A DNA stretch of 53,358 bases from Nitrospira sp. CG24C (lineage in GTDB: Bacteria; Nitrospirota; Nitrospiria; Nitrospirales; Nitrospiraceae). Positions within the stretch are counted from its first letter, which is position 1, and each line of letters begins with the position of its first letter. Positions 1 to 7,898 of the stretch are shown piece by piece. The notes beneath the pieces are model-generated. The model did no database searches. It worked only from the letters and a program-made list of their open reading frames with translations, and had not been told where the DNA came from. The stretch lies in the NCBI GenBank assembly GCA_002869885.2, contig NEWR02000003.1:1-53358 (forward strand), read 5' to 3'. The translations under genes and the position numbers were made by a program.

Positions 1-873
1 CCGTCCTATCGTAAGGCGCTTGAAGTTATCGTCGGAGATATTCGTGATCCACAATGCACGAAGCAAGCCTCTGCCGGATGCGACACGATTGTGCATCTTG
101 CAGGACAAGCGCATGCGCTGGATGACGATCATGTCAGTGACCAGGATTATCAGTCCATCAATGTCGATGGGACGAAACATCTCTTGGACGGCGCGGTGGC
201 AGGCGGCGTTCGAACATTCATCTTTGCGAGCTCGGTGAAGGTGTTCGGTGAAACAACCATAGGCGCAGTCGATGAGTCAGAACCACCCGCCCCCCAATCT
301 CCTTATGCGCAATCAAAATGGATGGCGGAGCAGCTCGTCGCGTCCTATGGGAAGGGGAGCCTTTCCACTCTCTCGCTTCGCCTTCCCCTTGTCTATGGTC
401 CGACTGAGAAGGGCAATCTTTATCGCATGATCGCGGCGATCGATCGGGGGAAATTTCCCCCGCTTCCTCATGTCCAAGCTGTTCGGAGCATGTTGCACGT
501 AAAGAACTTTGTGCTCGCGGTTCGTGCAGTCTTGCAGTCGGCCAGGTTTCTCAAGCCCATGTATGTGGTCACGGACGCCAAGCCCTATTCCATTACAGAG
601 GTGTACGATCTCCTGCGAAAGGGGTTGGGCCTGCCACCGCCCTTTTCGCGAGTGCCTTTATGGGCACTCACAGCAGGAGGACAATGTGGAGATATTGTGC
701 AGGCTCTCTTCGGAACAACAGCGCCTCTTTCTTCCGCCACATTGGAAAAGCTGATCGGACAGGCCTGGTATAGTCCAGAATCGTTGATCCGTGACATGGG
801 CTATCAGCCTCGCTATACGTTCGAAGATGCTGTCCCGGAACTCATCCGGCATTATCGGAGCTCACAATCGTGA
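1..873 (+). CDS. NAD-dependent sugar epimerase/reductase (WbpV-like), 5' end outside the window
   Basis: The reading frame is open from the first base, so the gene starts upstream; 290 codons are visible. It is an extended short-chain dehydrogenase of the UDP-glucose 4-epimerase superfamily: a VHLAGQAHA stretch ends the Rossmann half, the catalytic Ser lies in FASSVKVFGE (codons 77-78) and the YxxxK pair in PYAQSKW (codons 102 and 106). The NAD-binding GxxGxxG must lie before the window. The stop overlaps the start of the next gene, a WbpL-like glycosyl-phosphate transferase, and a WbpM-like dehydratase follows. In Pseudomonas this trio makes UDP-QuiNAc or UDP-FucNAc and loads it on undecaprenyl phosphate, so a 4-keto reductase is more likely than a 4-epimerase. 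Substrate is inferred from context only. Confidence 0.85.
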   Translation, partial: PSYRKALEVIVGDIRDPQCTKQASAGCDTIVHLAGQAHALDDDHVSDQDYQSINVDGTKHLLDGAVAGGVRTFIFASSVKVFGETTIGAVDESEPPAPQSPYAQSKWMAEQLVASYGKGSLSTLSLRLPLVYGPTEKGNLYRMIAAIDRGKFPPLPHVQAVRSMLHVKNFVLAVRAVLQSARFLKPMYVVTDAKPYSITEVYDLLRKGLGLPPPFSRVPLWALTAGGQCGDIVQALFGTTAPLSSATLEKLIGQAWYSPESLIRDMGYQPRYTFEDAVPELIRHYRSSQS

Positions 874-1943
874 TGTGGCTCCTGCTCGCCGGCGGGGTTG
901 CGGCGCTTTCCTGGTGGATCACTGGTCTGTTAGTAAGCAAGGCGTCGTTGCTTCGTTCGATCGATCACCCGAATGAACGATCTCTGCACAGCAAGCCGAC
1001 GCCACGGTCAGGAGGAGTGGCAATTCTTGCCGGCATTCTGGTTGGATTGGGGGTTGCGGCACTTGGTCTTGCGGTCGCGCCACCCTCGACGAGGTTTTTG
1101 CCGAACGGTTTCGCGTCAGCCAGTGTTTGGATCGTCGGCTCAATTGCCCTGGTCGCTACCGTCTCTTTTCTTGATGACAGAAGAGGGCTTCCCGTCGGTC
1201 TTCGCTTTGCGGTGCAGGCGATCGCTGCCGGTATTGTGGTGTGGGGGGCCGGATTGACTCTTCCATCCATCCCAATCCCTGGCATCACGACCATCGAGCT
1301 TGGTTGGTTTGCCGCGCCGCTGTCGCTGTTGTTCTTGCTGTGGATGACCAATCTGTACAACTTCATGGACGGCATGGATGGTTTTGCCGGCGGAATGACC
1401 GTTCTGGGATTTGGATTTCTCGCGTATTTTGGTTGGAGAGCGGAACATCCTTTCATGCTCTTGGCGGCCACTCTCGTATCCATGAGCGCGCTCGGGTTCC
1501 TGGTTCACAATTTTCCTCCTGCCCGCATCTTCATGGGCGATGTCGGCAGCATCCCGTTGGGTTTCACAAGCGGCGCGCTCATGCTTGTCGGTCTGCGAGA
1601 TGGACTGTTTGACCTCTGGGTTCCGATGATGATTTTCTCGCCATTTATCCTGGACGCAACTGTCACCGTACTTCGTCGCGCATGGCAACGACAGAAGATA
1701 TGGCAAGCCCACCGTGACCATTATTATCAGCGGTTGGTGTTGCTCGGATGGGGCCATCGGAAGACCGTGCTTGTCGAGTATGGCCTGATGGCGCTTTGTG
1801 GTCTGTTGGCCTGGGGATATCAGATGGGCGATGACCATGCCCGGCTGGCAATCCTCGGTTTCTGGGGGTTCGTAATGGCATCGTCGATGTTGGCGGTCCA
1901 TCTGGCAGAGCGTATGGCGGCTCGGCTCGAATCACATGGTTGA
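870..1943 (+). CDS. undecaprenyl-phosphate glycosyl-1-phosphate transferase, MraY/WecA family (WbpL-like)
   Basis: Polytopic inner-membrane enzyme of 357 residues that transfers a sugar-1-phosphate from a UDP-sugar to undecaprenyl phosphate, starting an O-antigen or exopolysaccharide unit. Family motifs are in order: DDRRG near residue 102, NLYNFMDGMDG from 161, MGDVGS from 222 and HRDHYYQR from 281. The N-terminus carries SLHSKPTPRSGG, typical of the family. The start is GTG at 870 or ATG at 873; both overlap the previous stop and a GGAG lies about 9 bases upstream. The length fits the WbpL/WecA branch. It could also be a WecA-type GlcNAc-1-P transferase; the neighbours favour a deoxy-aminosugar substrate. 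Confidence 0.9.
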   Translation: MMWLLLAGGVAALSWWITGLLVSKASLLRSIDHPNERSLHSKPTPRSGGVAILAGILVGLGVAALGLAVAPPSTRFLPNGFASASVWIVGSIALVATVSFLDDRRGLPVGLRFAVQAIAAGIVVWGAGLTLPSIPIPGITTIELGWFAAPLSLLFLLWMTNLYNFMDGMDGFAGGMTVLGFGFLAYFGWRAEHPFMLLAATLVSMSALGFLVHNFPPARIFMGDVGSIPLGFTSGALMLVGLRDGLFDLWVPMMIFSPFILDATVTVLRRAWQRQKIWQAHRDHYYQRLVLLGWGHRKTVLVEYGLMALCGLLAWGYQMGDDHARLAILGFWGFVMASSMLAVHLAERMAARLESHG

Positions 1944-1956
1944 GTCCTGACTAACT

Positions 1957-2049
1957 GGTTGATCTGGTTTGTTTTGTTTATTTGGTTCATCTGGTTAGTT
2001 TCGTTGAACCAAACAAACGAGACAAACCAAACAAACCAAATGAACAGAT
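1957..2049. repeat. self-complementary 9-bp-period array (theme A, copy 1)
   Basis: The left arm iterates a nonamer of the form GGTTnrTyT (GGTTGATCT, GGTTTGTTT, GGTTCATCT, GGTTAGTTT); the right arm iterates the complement (AAACAAACC). It fills the gap between the transferase and the GT25 gene and could fold into one long hairpin. Confidence 0.85.
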
Positions 2050-2061
2050 GAGGGATCTCCT

Positions 2062-2805
2062 ATGACTTTGCATGCCTCTGCTGACGATAGGGTATTGCCC
2101 GTTGACGGTATTCTTATCATCAACCCGCGAGACTTCATTGAGCGTCGAGAGAATATTGAGCGGCAGCTTCGGTCGCTGGGGTTGGCGTATGAATTCATTC
2201 ATACCTACGACGCGTGCGATCTCGATCCTACGACGGTTCATCGGCACTTCACGGTTCCGTACCCCAATCTTGGCAACCAATCCTGCGCGATGAAACACCT
2301 TGCAGCCCTGCGGCTTGTGGTGGAACGGCAGTGGCCACGGGCTTTGATCCTGGAAGATGATGTCATTCTGGCTCCGGACTTCGTTCAAGGGGTCCGCGAT
2401 GCGATCACCGAATCATCGGCCATCAGGCATCCTCATGTGCTGTACATCGGGAGCGGTGGAAACTTTTACACGCCCCAAAGTATGCGGGTACCAGGACAAC
2501 GGCTGTACAGAGCTCCCAAGGGGCGATTTACGGATTCCTATATTCTGGGGGCAGATACCGCAAAGCTTCGGGTGGAATGGATGGAGCAGCATGGGATAGC
2601 AGGGGCGATCGACTGTCATTTCGATGCCAGTGATCCCAAGTTGGGCATCGAGTGGTATTGGCTTGAAGATCCGGTGGTCGAACAGGGCAGCAAGAACGGG
2701 ACATTTCAGTCGGCGATTCAATCTGCGCCGCCAAATGGTATCCAACGCGTCAAATTTTGGTGGGAAAAGATTCGCCGCAAGTATATTTATCAGCTGTGGC
2801 GTTAG
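2062..2805 (+). CDS. glycosyltransferase family 25 (LPS-type)
   Basis: A 247-residue cytoplasmic glycosyltransferase. It shows the GT25 plan: an N-terminal PVDGILIINPRD strand, a CAMKHLAALRLVVE helix, and the acidic LILEDDV motif (about residues 94-100) that binds the sugar-nucleotide metal. There is no membrane segment. GAGG about ten bases upstream supports the ATG. Family members add galactose or related sugars to LPS or glycoproteins; the acceptor cannot be told here. It lies between the lipid-carrier transferase and the O-antigen ligase, so a role in extending the surface glycan is likely. Confidence 0.8.
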   Translation: MTLHASADDRVLPVDGILIINPRDFIERRENIERQLRSLGLAYEFIHTYDACDLDPTTVHRHFTVPYPNLGNQSCAMKHLAALRLVVERQWPRALILEDDVILAPDFVQGVRDAITESSAIRHPHVLYIGSGGNFYTPQSMRVPGQRLYRAPKGRFTDSYILGADTAKLRVEWMEQHGIAGAIDCHFDASDPKLGIEWYWLEDPVVEQGSKNGTFQSAIQSAPPNGIQRVKFWWEKIRRKYIYQLWR

Positions 2806-2817
2806 AAGGGCGACCGT

Positions 2818-4077
2818 TTGTTTACCGATCATTTCAAGAGTGCCTGGGTTGACAAGTCGGCCATGTGGATTAATGTGGCCCGCGTATCAGCAATTATTGC
2901 CGGCATTGGCATTCTTTACTCACCGACCGTAGCGAGTGTGGCGCTGGTCGCCACCTATGTGGCATTTCTGGCGAGCGGTCAAGTGGTTGTTCGTTTCAGG
3001 CAGGTGTTCGGGCGTCCCTCAGTCTATTGGGCGGCGATATTTCTCGCGGTTGTGTTGATCGGGATGACCTATGCGTCGGTTCCCTGGTCCGATCGAGGGA
3101 CTGACCTGCTCAAATGGCGAACCATCTTGTGGTTCGTTGTGCTGTTGTCGATTTTCGACGATGAACGGTGGAAAACGCGGTTGCTGGTTATGTTTATCGT
3201 GGGGACAGCTGTGGGCTTGGTGATATCTTTCGTGGCGGCTGCCGGTTGGGTTACTCTATTGCGTGGTCCTGGTGCACTCTTGCGGAATTCTGCGACGCAG
3301 AGTATGGGTTTTGCGGTTGCGGCGTTGCTCTGTTTGTGGATGTTCTTGGAGAAATCGCTTCAGGGACACATGCGTTGGATCGTCCCGGTCCTCGGGCTGC
3401 TCTATGTGGCCAATATCGCCTTTATTACAAGTGGCCGCAGTGGGTACGTCATCTTGGGGATTGGTTGCGCGGTGCTCCTCCTATGGAAAGCCGCACCCTT
3501 GCGGCAACTCGCGGTTGTGTTAGGGCTTTCTATCATGGCGATACTTGCATTCTCCTTGTCCTCACGAATGCAAGACTATATCGCTCTTGGGGTGGACCAA
3601 TGGGTACAGGAACCTGAATCGGCCACTCTCACCAACATGGCCAGTCGACGGGTGTACTATCAGAACACGGTAGAGATTCTTCAAGACCATTGGCTGATTG
3701 GGATTGGCACTGGCGGTTTCAAACAGGCCTATACCGAACAGGTCACCCGCAAGTATGACCCTTCCAATTGGCGAGCTGAGCCAATCGGTGATCCACACAA
3801 TCAGTATTTGGCGGTGCTTACACAGCACGGGATCGGAGGGCTGGCGGTGTTTCTAGTCTGGATCGTTGCCATTGCCAGAGATATGCGCGGGCTGCCGAAG
3901 TATCGTAAGTTGGCGCTGGGACTTCTTTTCGGATGGTGTGTGACGAGTTTGTTCAGCTCTCACTTTAGGACATTTGCAGAGGGGCACCTGCTCACGACAT
4001 TTCTCGGCGTCCTCTTGTCGGCGCCGGGGATGAACGATCACAGCGAGGTTGTTTCCAGTCCGCGGGACGAGGCATGA
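2818..4077 (+). CDS. O-antigen ligase/polymerase (WaaL/Wzy_C family)
   Basis: A polytopic membrane protein of about 419 residues with roughly ten hydrophobic segments. The Wzy_C region has SGRSGYVILGIG, a periplasmic loop with GIGTGGFKQAY, and the DPHNQYLAVLTQHGIGGL motif shared by O-antigen ligases and polymerases. It would either join finished O-antigen to lipid A core or polymerise repeat units; sequence alone does not separate these. TTG at 2818, preceded by AGAAGGG, gives the full hydrophobic N-terminus; ATG at 2863 is the alternative. The last four bases overlap the next gene (ATGA), implying coupled translation. Confidence 0.82.
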   Translation: MFTDHFKSAWVDKSAMWINVARVSAIIAGIGILYSPTVASVALVATYVAFLASGQVVVRFRQVFGRPSVYWAAIFLAVVLIGMTYASVPWSDRGTDLLKWRTILWFVVLLSIFDDERWKTRLLVMFIVGTAVGLVISFVAAAGWVTLLRGPGALLRNSATQSMGFAVAALLCLWMFLEKSLQGHMRWIVPVLGLLYVANIAFITSGRSGYVILGIGCAVLLLWKAAPLRQLAVVLGLSIMAILAFSLSSRMQDYIALGVDQWVQEPESATLTNMASRRVYYQNTVEILQDHWLIGIGTGGFKQAYTEQVTRKYDPSNWRAEPIGDPHNQYLAVLTQHGIGGLAVFLVWIVAIARDMRGLPKYRKLALGLLFGWCVTSLFSSHFRTFAEGHLLTTFLGVLLSAPGMNDHSEVVSSPRDEA

Positions 4078-6002
4078 GACAAATCGTATCCAAGATGTTT
4101 CATTCGTTCGCCGGGCGATACGGGCAATTTTTGCTCGATCATCGGTCCATCCTTGTGGTCTGCACACAGCTTGGGCTGATTGCGGCGGCGAATGTGTCAG
4201 CCTTTGCCCTCCGATTCGAAGGAGACATTCCTTCCGATTATGTACGACTGTTCCTCTGGGGCCTGCCCGTTGTCTTGGCAACCTATGGGATTGGTCTTGT
4301 CGCATTTGGCATTCAGCGCGGGCTCTGGCGCTATGTCGGTCTTCATGATTTAGGCCGTATCCTCTGGGCCTCCGTTGTCAGTTCCTTAGTGTTCTACGGT
4401 GTGCTGCATGGTCTCCTTGGGTGGGTGGCCTATCCCCGTTCGGTGATTATTCTGACTGGCGTGCTCAGTGGACTCTTTCTCGCCGGCATCAGGCTGGTGG
4501 TCCGCTGGTTCCGTGAGTGGCTTCACGTCGTGGACCCTACGGCGCGAAGAGTGTTGGTGGTTGGGGCAGGCAATGCCGGTGAGTTGTTGGTCAGGGATAT
4601 GCTGAGCGATACGAGCGCTCGCTACCGGCCGGTCGGGCTGGTGGACGATGACCCGATCAAGCGGAAGATGAAGATCCACGGAGTTCCCGTCGTGGGGGCT
4701 ATCGCAGATATCACGAGTCTGGCGCGAAGCCTCGTTGCACATGAAATTATTGTGGCGATTCCTTCTGCGTCAACGTCGTTGAAGCAGCGAATTCTTGCTG
4801 CCTCTGAAGGGTGCAAGGTTCCCATCAAGACCCTGCCGAGCGTGAAACAGCTGCTGGCGAATCCGGCGGCGCTGAGACAGGTCAGGCCGATGAGCCTGGA
4901 GGATCTTCTGCAACGTGAACCGATCCAGATGGATCGGCAGGAGTTGTATCCGTTGCTTGAAGGGAAGCGGGTGCTTGTGACCGGCGCCGGGGGATCGATC
5001 GGGTCTGAGCTCTGTCGGCAGATCGCCCGATACCACCCGGCCACGTTGATCCTCTTTGAGCGGTATGAGAATGGGCTGTTTGCCTTAGACCTTGAACTAC
5101 GGGCGCTGTATCCAAAGCTCACGATCATCCCGGCCATTGGAGATGTGACGGTTCATGAGCGAGTGACAGAGGTGTTACAGCAGACGGACCCGGACCTTGT
5201 CTTTCATGCTGCCGCGCACAAACATGTGCCGCTCATGGAATTGAATCCGAAAGAGGCCGTTCGCAATAACGTGCTGGGAACGAAGACTGTGGCGGAGGCG
5301 TCGTTGGCGAGGGGGGTCGATCGCTTTGTGCTGATTTCCACCGACAAGGCCGTGAATCCCACCAGTGTCATGGGCGCTACGAAACGGGTGGCCGAAGACC
5401 TGATGCAGAGCCTGAATTGTAGAGGACGGACGAAATTTACAGTGGTCAGATTCGGGAACGTGTTGGGCAGCAACGGCAGCGTCGTTCCGTTTTTCGCCGA
5501 CCAGATTCGAAGGGGAGGGCCGGTGACGGTGACCCATCCGGAAATCAAACGGTTTTTCATGACGATTCCGGAGGCGGTGCAATTGGTGTTGCAGGCTAGC
5601 CTCTTGGGGCAGGGCGGCGAAGTGTTCGTGCTGGATATGGGAGAGCAGGTCAAAGTGGTCGACCTGGCCAGGAATATGATCGTCCTATCCGGTCTTGTGC
5701 CGGACCAGGATATTCAGATCCAGTACTGCGGCTTGCGCCCGGGAGAAAAACTTTTCGAAGAACTCTTTGAAGAGGCGGAACAAGTCGAACCGACGCCGCA
5801 TGCAAAGATCCGGCGTGCCATCAGCGCGTCAGCGATTCAATCGGATCGCCTCGAACGAGCGATCGCGCATCTTGAGGCTGCGGTGAGTCATGGCGATGAC
5901 GATGAACTGATTCGCCGGCTCAACGAGGCTGTCCCAAGCTATACGCCGATGTCGCCCCGCAATATTGAGCATATTCATTCTCCTTCGCCGAATACCCTGT
6001 AG
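4074..6002 (+). CDS. membrane-bound nucleotide-sugar 4,6-dehydratase (WbpM/CapD/FlaA1 family)
   Basis: 642 residues: about four N-terminal membrane helices, a first Rossmann fold (VVGAGNAGE, near 164) and a second, catalytic one (TGAGGSIGSE, near 304). The usual Tyr-xxx-Lys is replaced by MGATK near 433, with STDK just before, matching the altered Ser/Thr-Met-Lys triad known in WbpM. Family members dehydrate UDP-GlcNAc to the 4-keto-6-deoxy sugar at the inner membrane. Full length for the large form. Together with the first two genes this forms a wbpV-wbpL-wbpM-like set. Downstream is a long repeat region, probably the transcript end. Confidence 0.92.
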   Translation: MRQIVSKMFHSFAGRYGQFLLDHRSILVVCTQLGLIAAANVSAFALRFEGDIPSDYVRLFLWGLPVVLATYGIGLVAFGIQRGLWRYVGLHDLGRILWASVVSSLVFYGVLHGLLGWVAYPRSVIILTGVLSGLFLAGIRLVVRWFREWLHVVDPTARRVLVVGAGNAGELLVRDMLSDTSARYRPVGLVDDDPIKRKMKIHGVPVVGAIADITSLARSLVAHEIIVAIPSASTSLKQRILAASEGCKVPIKTLPSVKQLLANPAALRQVRPMSLEDLLQREPIQMDRQELYPLLEGKRVLVTGAGGSIGSELCRQIARYHPATLILFERYENGLFALDLELRALYPKLTIIPAIGDVTVHERVTEVLQQTDPDLVFHAAAHKHVPLMELNPKEAVRNNVLGTKTVAEASLARGVDRFVLISTDKAVNPTSVMGATKRVAEDLMQSLNCRGRTKFTVVRFGNVLGSNGSVVPFFADQIRRGGPVTVTHPEIKRFFMTIPEAVQLVLQASLLGQGGEVFVLDMGEQVKVVDLARNMIVLSGLVPDQDIQIQYCGLRPGEKLFEELFEEAEQVEPTPHAKIRRAISASAIQSDRLERAIAHLEAAVSHGDDDELIRRLNEAVPSYTPMSPRNIEHIHSPSPNTL

Positions 6003-6196
6003 CTTCCGGCCTTCGCAGCCGAAGCGACTGCTTCGGCGGAGTAGGCCGCTATGGGGATGAAGGCGGGGAGAGCCCTCTGTAGCCTTGGCGAAGGAGGGTA
6101 GTGGCTTCGGAGAATTCCGCAAGATACCCCGCAGCTTCCGGCCTTCGTAGCCGAAGTGGCTACTTCGGCGGAGTAGGCTGCTGCGGGGAGCTTCAT
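6003..6196. repeat. two copies of a ~50-bp hairpin element
   Basis: Two related units (about 6003-6054 and 6127-6188) share CTTCCGGCCTTCG and CTTCGGCGGAGTAGGC. Each holds a perfect 8-bp stem with a 4-base loop: 6018-6025/6030-6037 (GCCGAAGC) and 6150-6157/6162-6169 (GCCGAAGT). The last stem pair changes together from C-G to T-A. The second copy also has outer arms CCCCGCAGC/GCTGCGGGG (6127-6135 and 6180-6188). Possible transcript end for the upstream operon; no U-tract follows. Confidence 0.75.
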
Positions 6197-6215
6197 TGAG
6201 TGATTGCCACAAGCT

Positions 6216-6305
6216 GGTTTTTCTTGTTTATTTGGTTTGTTTAGTTTATTTGGTTGAAGGAAACTAACCAAAGAAACCAAATCAACCAGATGAACCAAAC
6301 AAACA
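6216..6305. repeat. self-complementary 9-bp-period array (theme A, copy 2)
   Basis: Left arm of GGTTTGTTT-like nonamers, centre GGTTGAAGGAAACTAACC, right arm of AAATCAACC/AGATGAACC nonamers. It ends about 30 bases before rfbA. Confidence 0.85.
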
Positions 6306-6336
6306 TGTTTCGTCGGATAAGAGGAGTGTCTAGAAG

Positions 6337-7071
6337 ATGAGAGGCGTCGTTCTGGCCGGCGGACTCGGTAGCAGGTTGCTCCCGCTCACCAAAGTTACCA
6401 ATAAACATTTGCTGCCGATCTACGATCGGCCCATGATTTATTATCCCATTCAGGCTTTGGCCAATGCCGGGGTTGACGAGATTATGCTGGTTACGGGAGG
6501 CAACAGCGCGGGAGATTTTCTGAGATTGCTGGGCAATGGGAAAGACTTCGGCCTGAAGCGGCTCAATTATTCCTACCAAGAAGGGGAGGGCGGCATTGCC
6601 GACGCCCTGCGATTGGCCGAGCATTTTGTCGACGGTGAGTCTGTCTGTGTGATCTTGGGCGACAACATTATCGAGGGCAACATCGCTCCCGCTGCCGATG
6701 CTTTTCGGAAACAGCAGCAAGGGGCGAAGATCCTCTTGAAGGAGGTCAAGAACCCGCAACGGTTCGGGGTGCCTATCCTTGAGGGGAATCGCGTCGTAAA
6801 GATTGAAGAGAAGCCGGCGAATCCCCGATCGTCCTATGCGGTCACAGGCATGTATTTTTATGATGCGAACGTATTCGACATCATCAAGACCCTTAAGCCA
6901 TCAGGCCGTGGCGAACTTGAAATTACCGACGTGAACAACGCGTATATCGCAGATGGAACACTGACCTGGGATATTTTAGAGGGGTGGTGGACCGACGCAG
7001 GGACGATTGAATCCCTCCACCTGGCCAGTCAGCTAGTGGCGAAAACCGGCGCGAATAAGATGGGGGTATAG
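6337..7071 (+). CDS. rfbA: glucose-1-phosphate thymidylyltransferase, short form
   Basis: Makes dTDP-glucose from dTTP and glucose-1-phosphate, first step of dTDP-rhamnose synthesis. N-terminal MRGVVLAGGLGSRLLPLT is the nucleotide-binding loop, followed by NKHLLPIYDRPMIYYPI, ILGDNI and EEKP, all typical of RmlA. At 244 residues it lacks the C-terminal helices of the ~290-residue enzymes and matches the short form of the family. AGGAG upstream supports the ATG. The stop codon TAG (7069-7071) lies at the edge of a G-rich array. A related nucleotidyltransferase with another sugar is possible, but rfbB and rfbD follow. Confidence 0.85.
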   Translation: MRGVVLAGGLGSRLLPLTKVTNKHLLPIYDRPMIYYPIQALANAGVDEIMLVTGGNSAGDFLRLLGNGKDFGLKRLNYSYQEGEGGIADALRLAEHFVDGESVCVILGDNIIEGNIAPAADAFRKQQQGAKILLKEVKNPQRFGVPILEGNRVVKIEEKPANPRSSYAVTGMYFYDANVFDIIKTLKPSGRGELEITDVNNAYIADGTLTWDILEGWWTDAGTIESLHLASQLVAKTGANKMGV

Positions 7072-7190
7072 AGGGGTAGCGGGGTAAAGGGGTAGAGGAG
7101 GGGGTAAAGGGATACGGGGGTAAACGGGGTAGAGGGGGGTAGAAGAGGGGTAAGGGGATAGGGATAGCGGGGTAAAGGGGTAGGGATAGG
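7066..7190 (+). repeat. G-rich ~8-bp-period array (theme D, first G-arm)
   Basis: Imperfect iterations of GGGGTAAA/GGGGTAGA between rfbA and the four-helix-bundle gene. It has several runs of four G-tracts with short loops, so the sense strand and transcript could form G-quadruplexes. It supplies the rfbA stop codon. Confidence 0.85.
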
Positions 7191-7565
7191 ATGCATTGGA
7201 AGGAGCTTGAAGTCTGGAAGAAAGCACATGCGTTGGTGCTCGCGACATACAGGATTACCAGGTCATTCCCAGAAGAAGAGAAGTTCCGATTAACGAATCA
7301 GTTCTGCCGGGCGTCGGCTTCAGTCCCTGCGAACATTGTGGAAGGGAACGCGCGGCAGTCAACGAAGGAATACATTCAGTTTCTATGTATAGCAAGAGGC
7401 TCATTGGAGGAAGCGCGTTATTATGCCATCCTCGCCAAGGATTTGGAGTATCTGACCCAAACGGACTTTGACAAATTTGAATCTGAGAGTGAATCCGTCA
7501 GCCGTATGCTGAACGCACTCGTGAACGTATTAAGGAAGCGGGGGAAGGCCAGAAGAGAGGGGTAA
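7191..7565 (+). CDS. four-helix-bundle protein of the S23/TIGR02436 family
   Basis: 124 residues. It begins HWKELEVWKKAHALVLATY, then SFPEEEKFRLTNQFCRASASVPANIVEG, the signature of the family first seen as an ORF in 23S rRNA intervening sequences and related in fold to the Avd protein of diversity-generating retroelements. Its molecular role is unknown in most genomes. The gene has G-rich array on both sides, and its stop TAA (7563-7565) is within the downstream array, so it looks like a passenger embedded in the repeat. No 23S rRNA or reverse transcriptase gene is nearby. No clear ribosome-binding site apart from the G-rich leader (AGGGATAGG). Confidence 0.85.
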   Translation: MHWKELEVWKKAHALVLATYRITRSFPEEEKFRLTNQFCRASASVPANIVEGNARQSTKEYIQFLCIARGSLEEARYYAILAKDLEYLTQTDFDKFESESESVSRMLNALVNVLRKRGKARREG

Positions 7566-7890
7566 AGGGATACGGGGGGCAGGGGGGTATTGGGAAGGGG
7601 ATACTGGGGCAACGGGGTAAAGGGGTAGGTCCGGGGAAACAGTGATAGAAAAAGGTAATCCGAACATGGACGTATTACAACGCGACAGCTATCTCATTAT
7701 CCCATTATCCCCATATCCCATTTCATGCCCTGTTTTCATTGTCCGATTACCCCTCTACCCCGTTTATCCCGCTACCCCTCAACTTCCGTTACCCCCCTAT
7801 CCCATGTCTTACTCTACCCCTATTATCCCGTTATCCCTCTACCCCAGGCCGTACCCTACCCCCCTGCCCCCCTGCCCCTTTATCCCCGAG
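7560..7890. repeat. G-arm / 66-bp core / C-arm composite element, copy 1
   Basis: A 333-base gap with no convincing gene. G-rich arm (7560-7627), a 66-bp core (7628-7693) and a long C-rich arm (7694-7890) that is the reverse-complement theme (TACCCC, TATCCC). The core recurs at 9067-9132 with one mismatch. A second shared block lies inside the C-arm (7711-7753). Confidence 0.85.
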
Positions 7891-7898
7891 GATTCGCG

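Noticed and set aside
7066-7890. CRISPR array
   Set aside because: Units are short, variable and contiguous, without unique spacers of regular size, and no cas genes are present.
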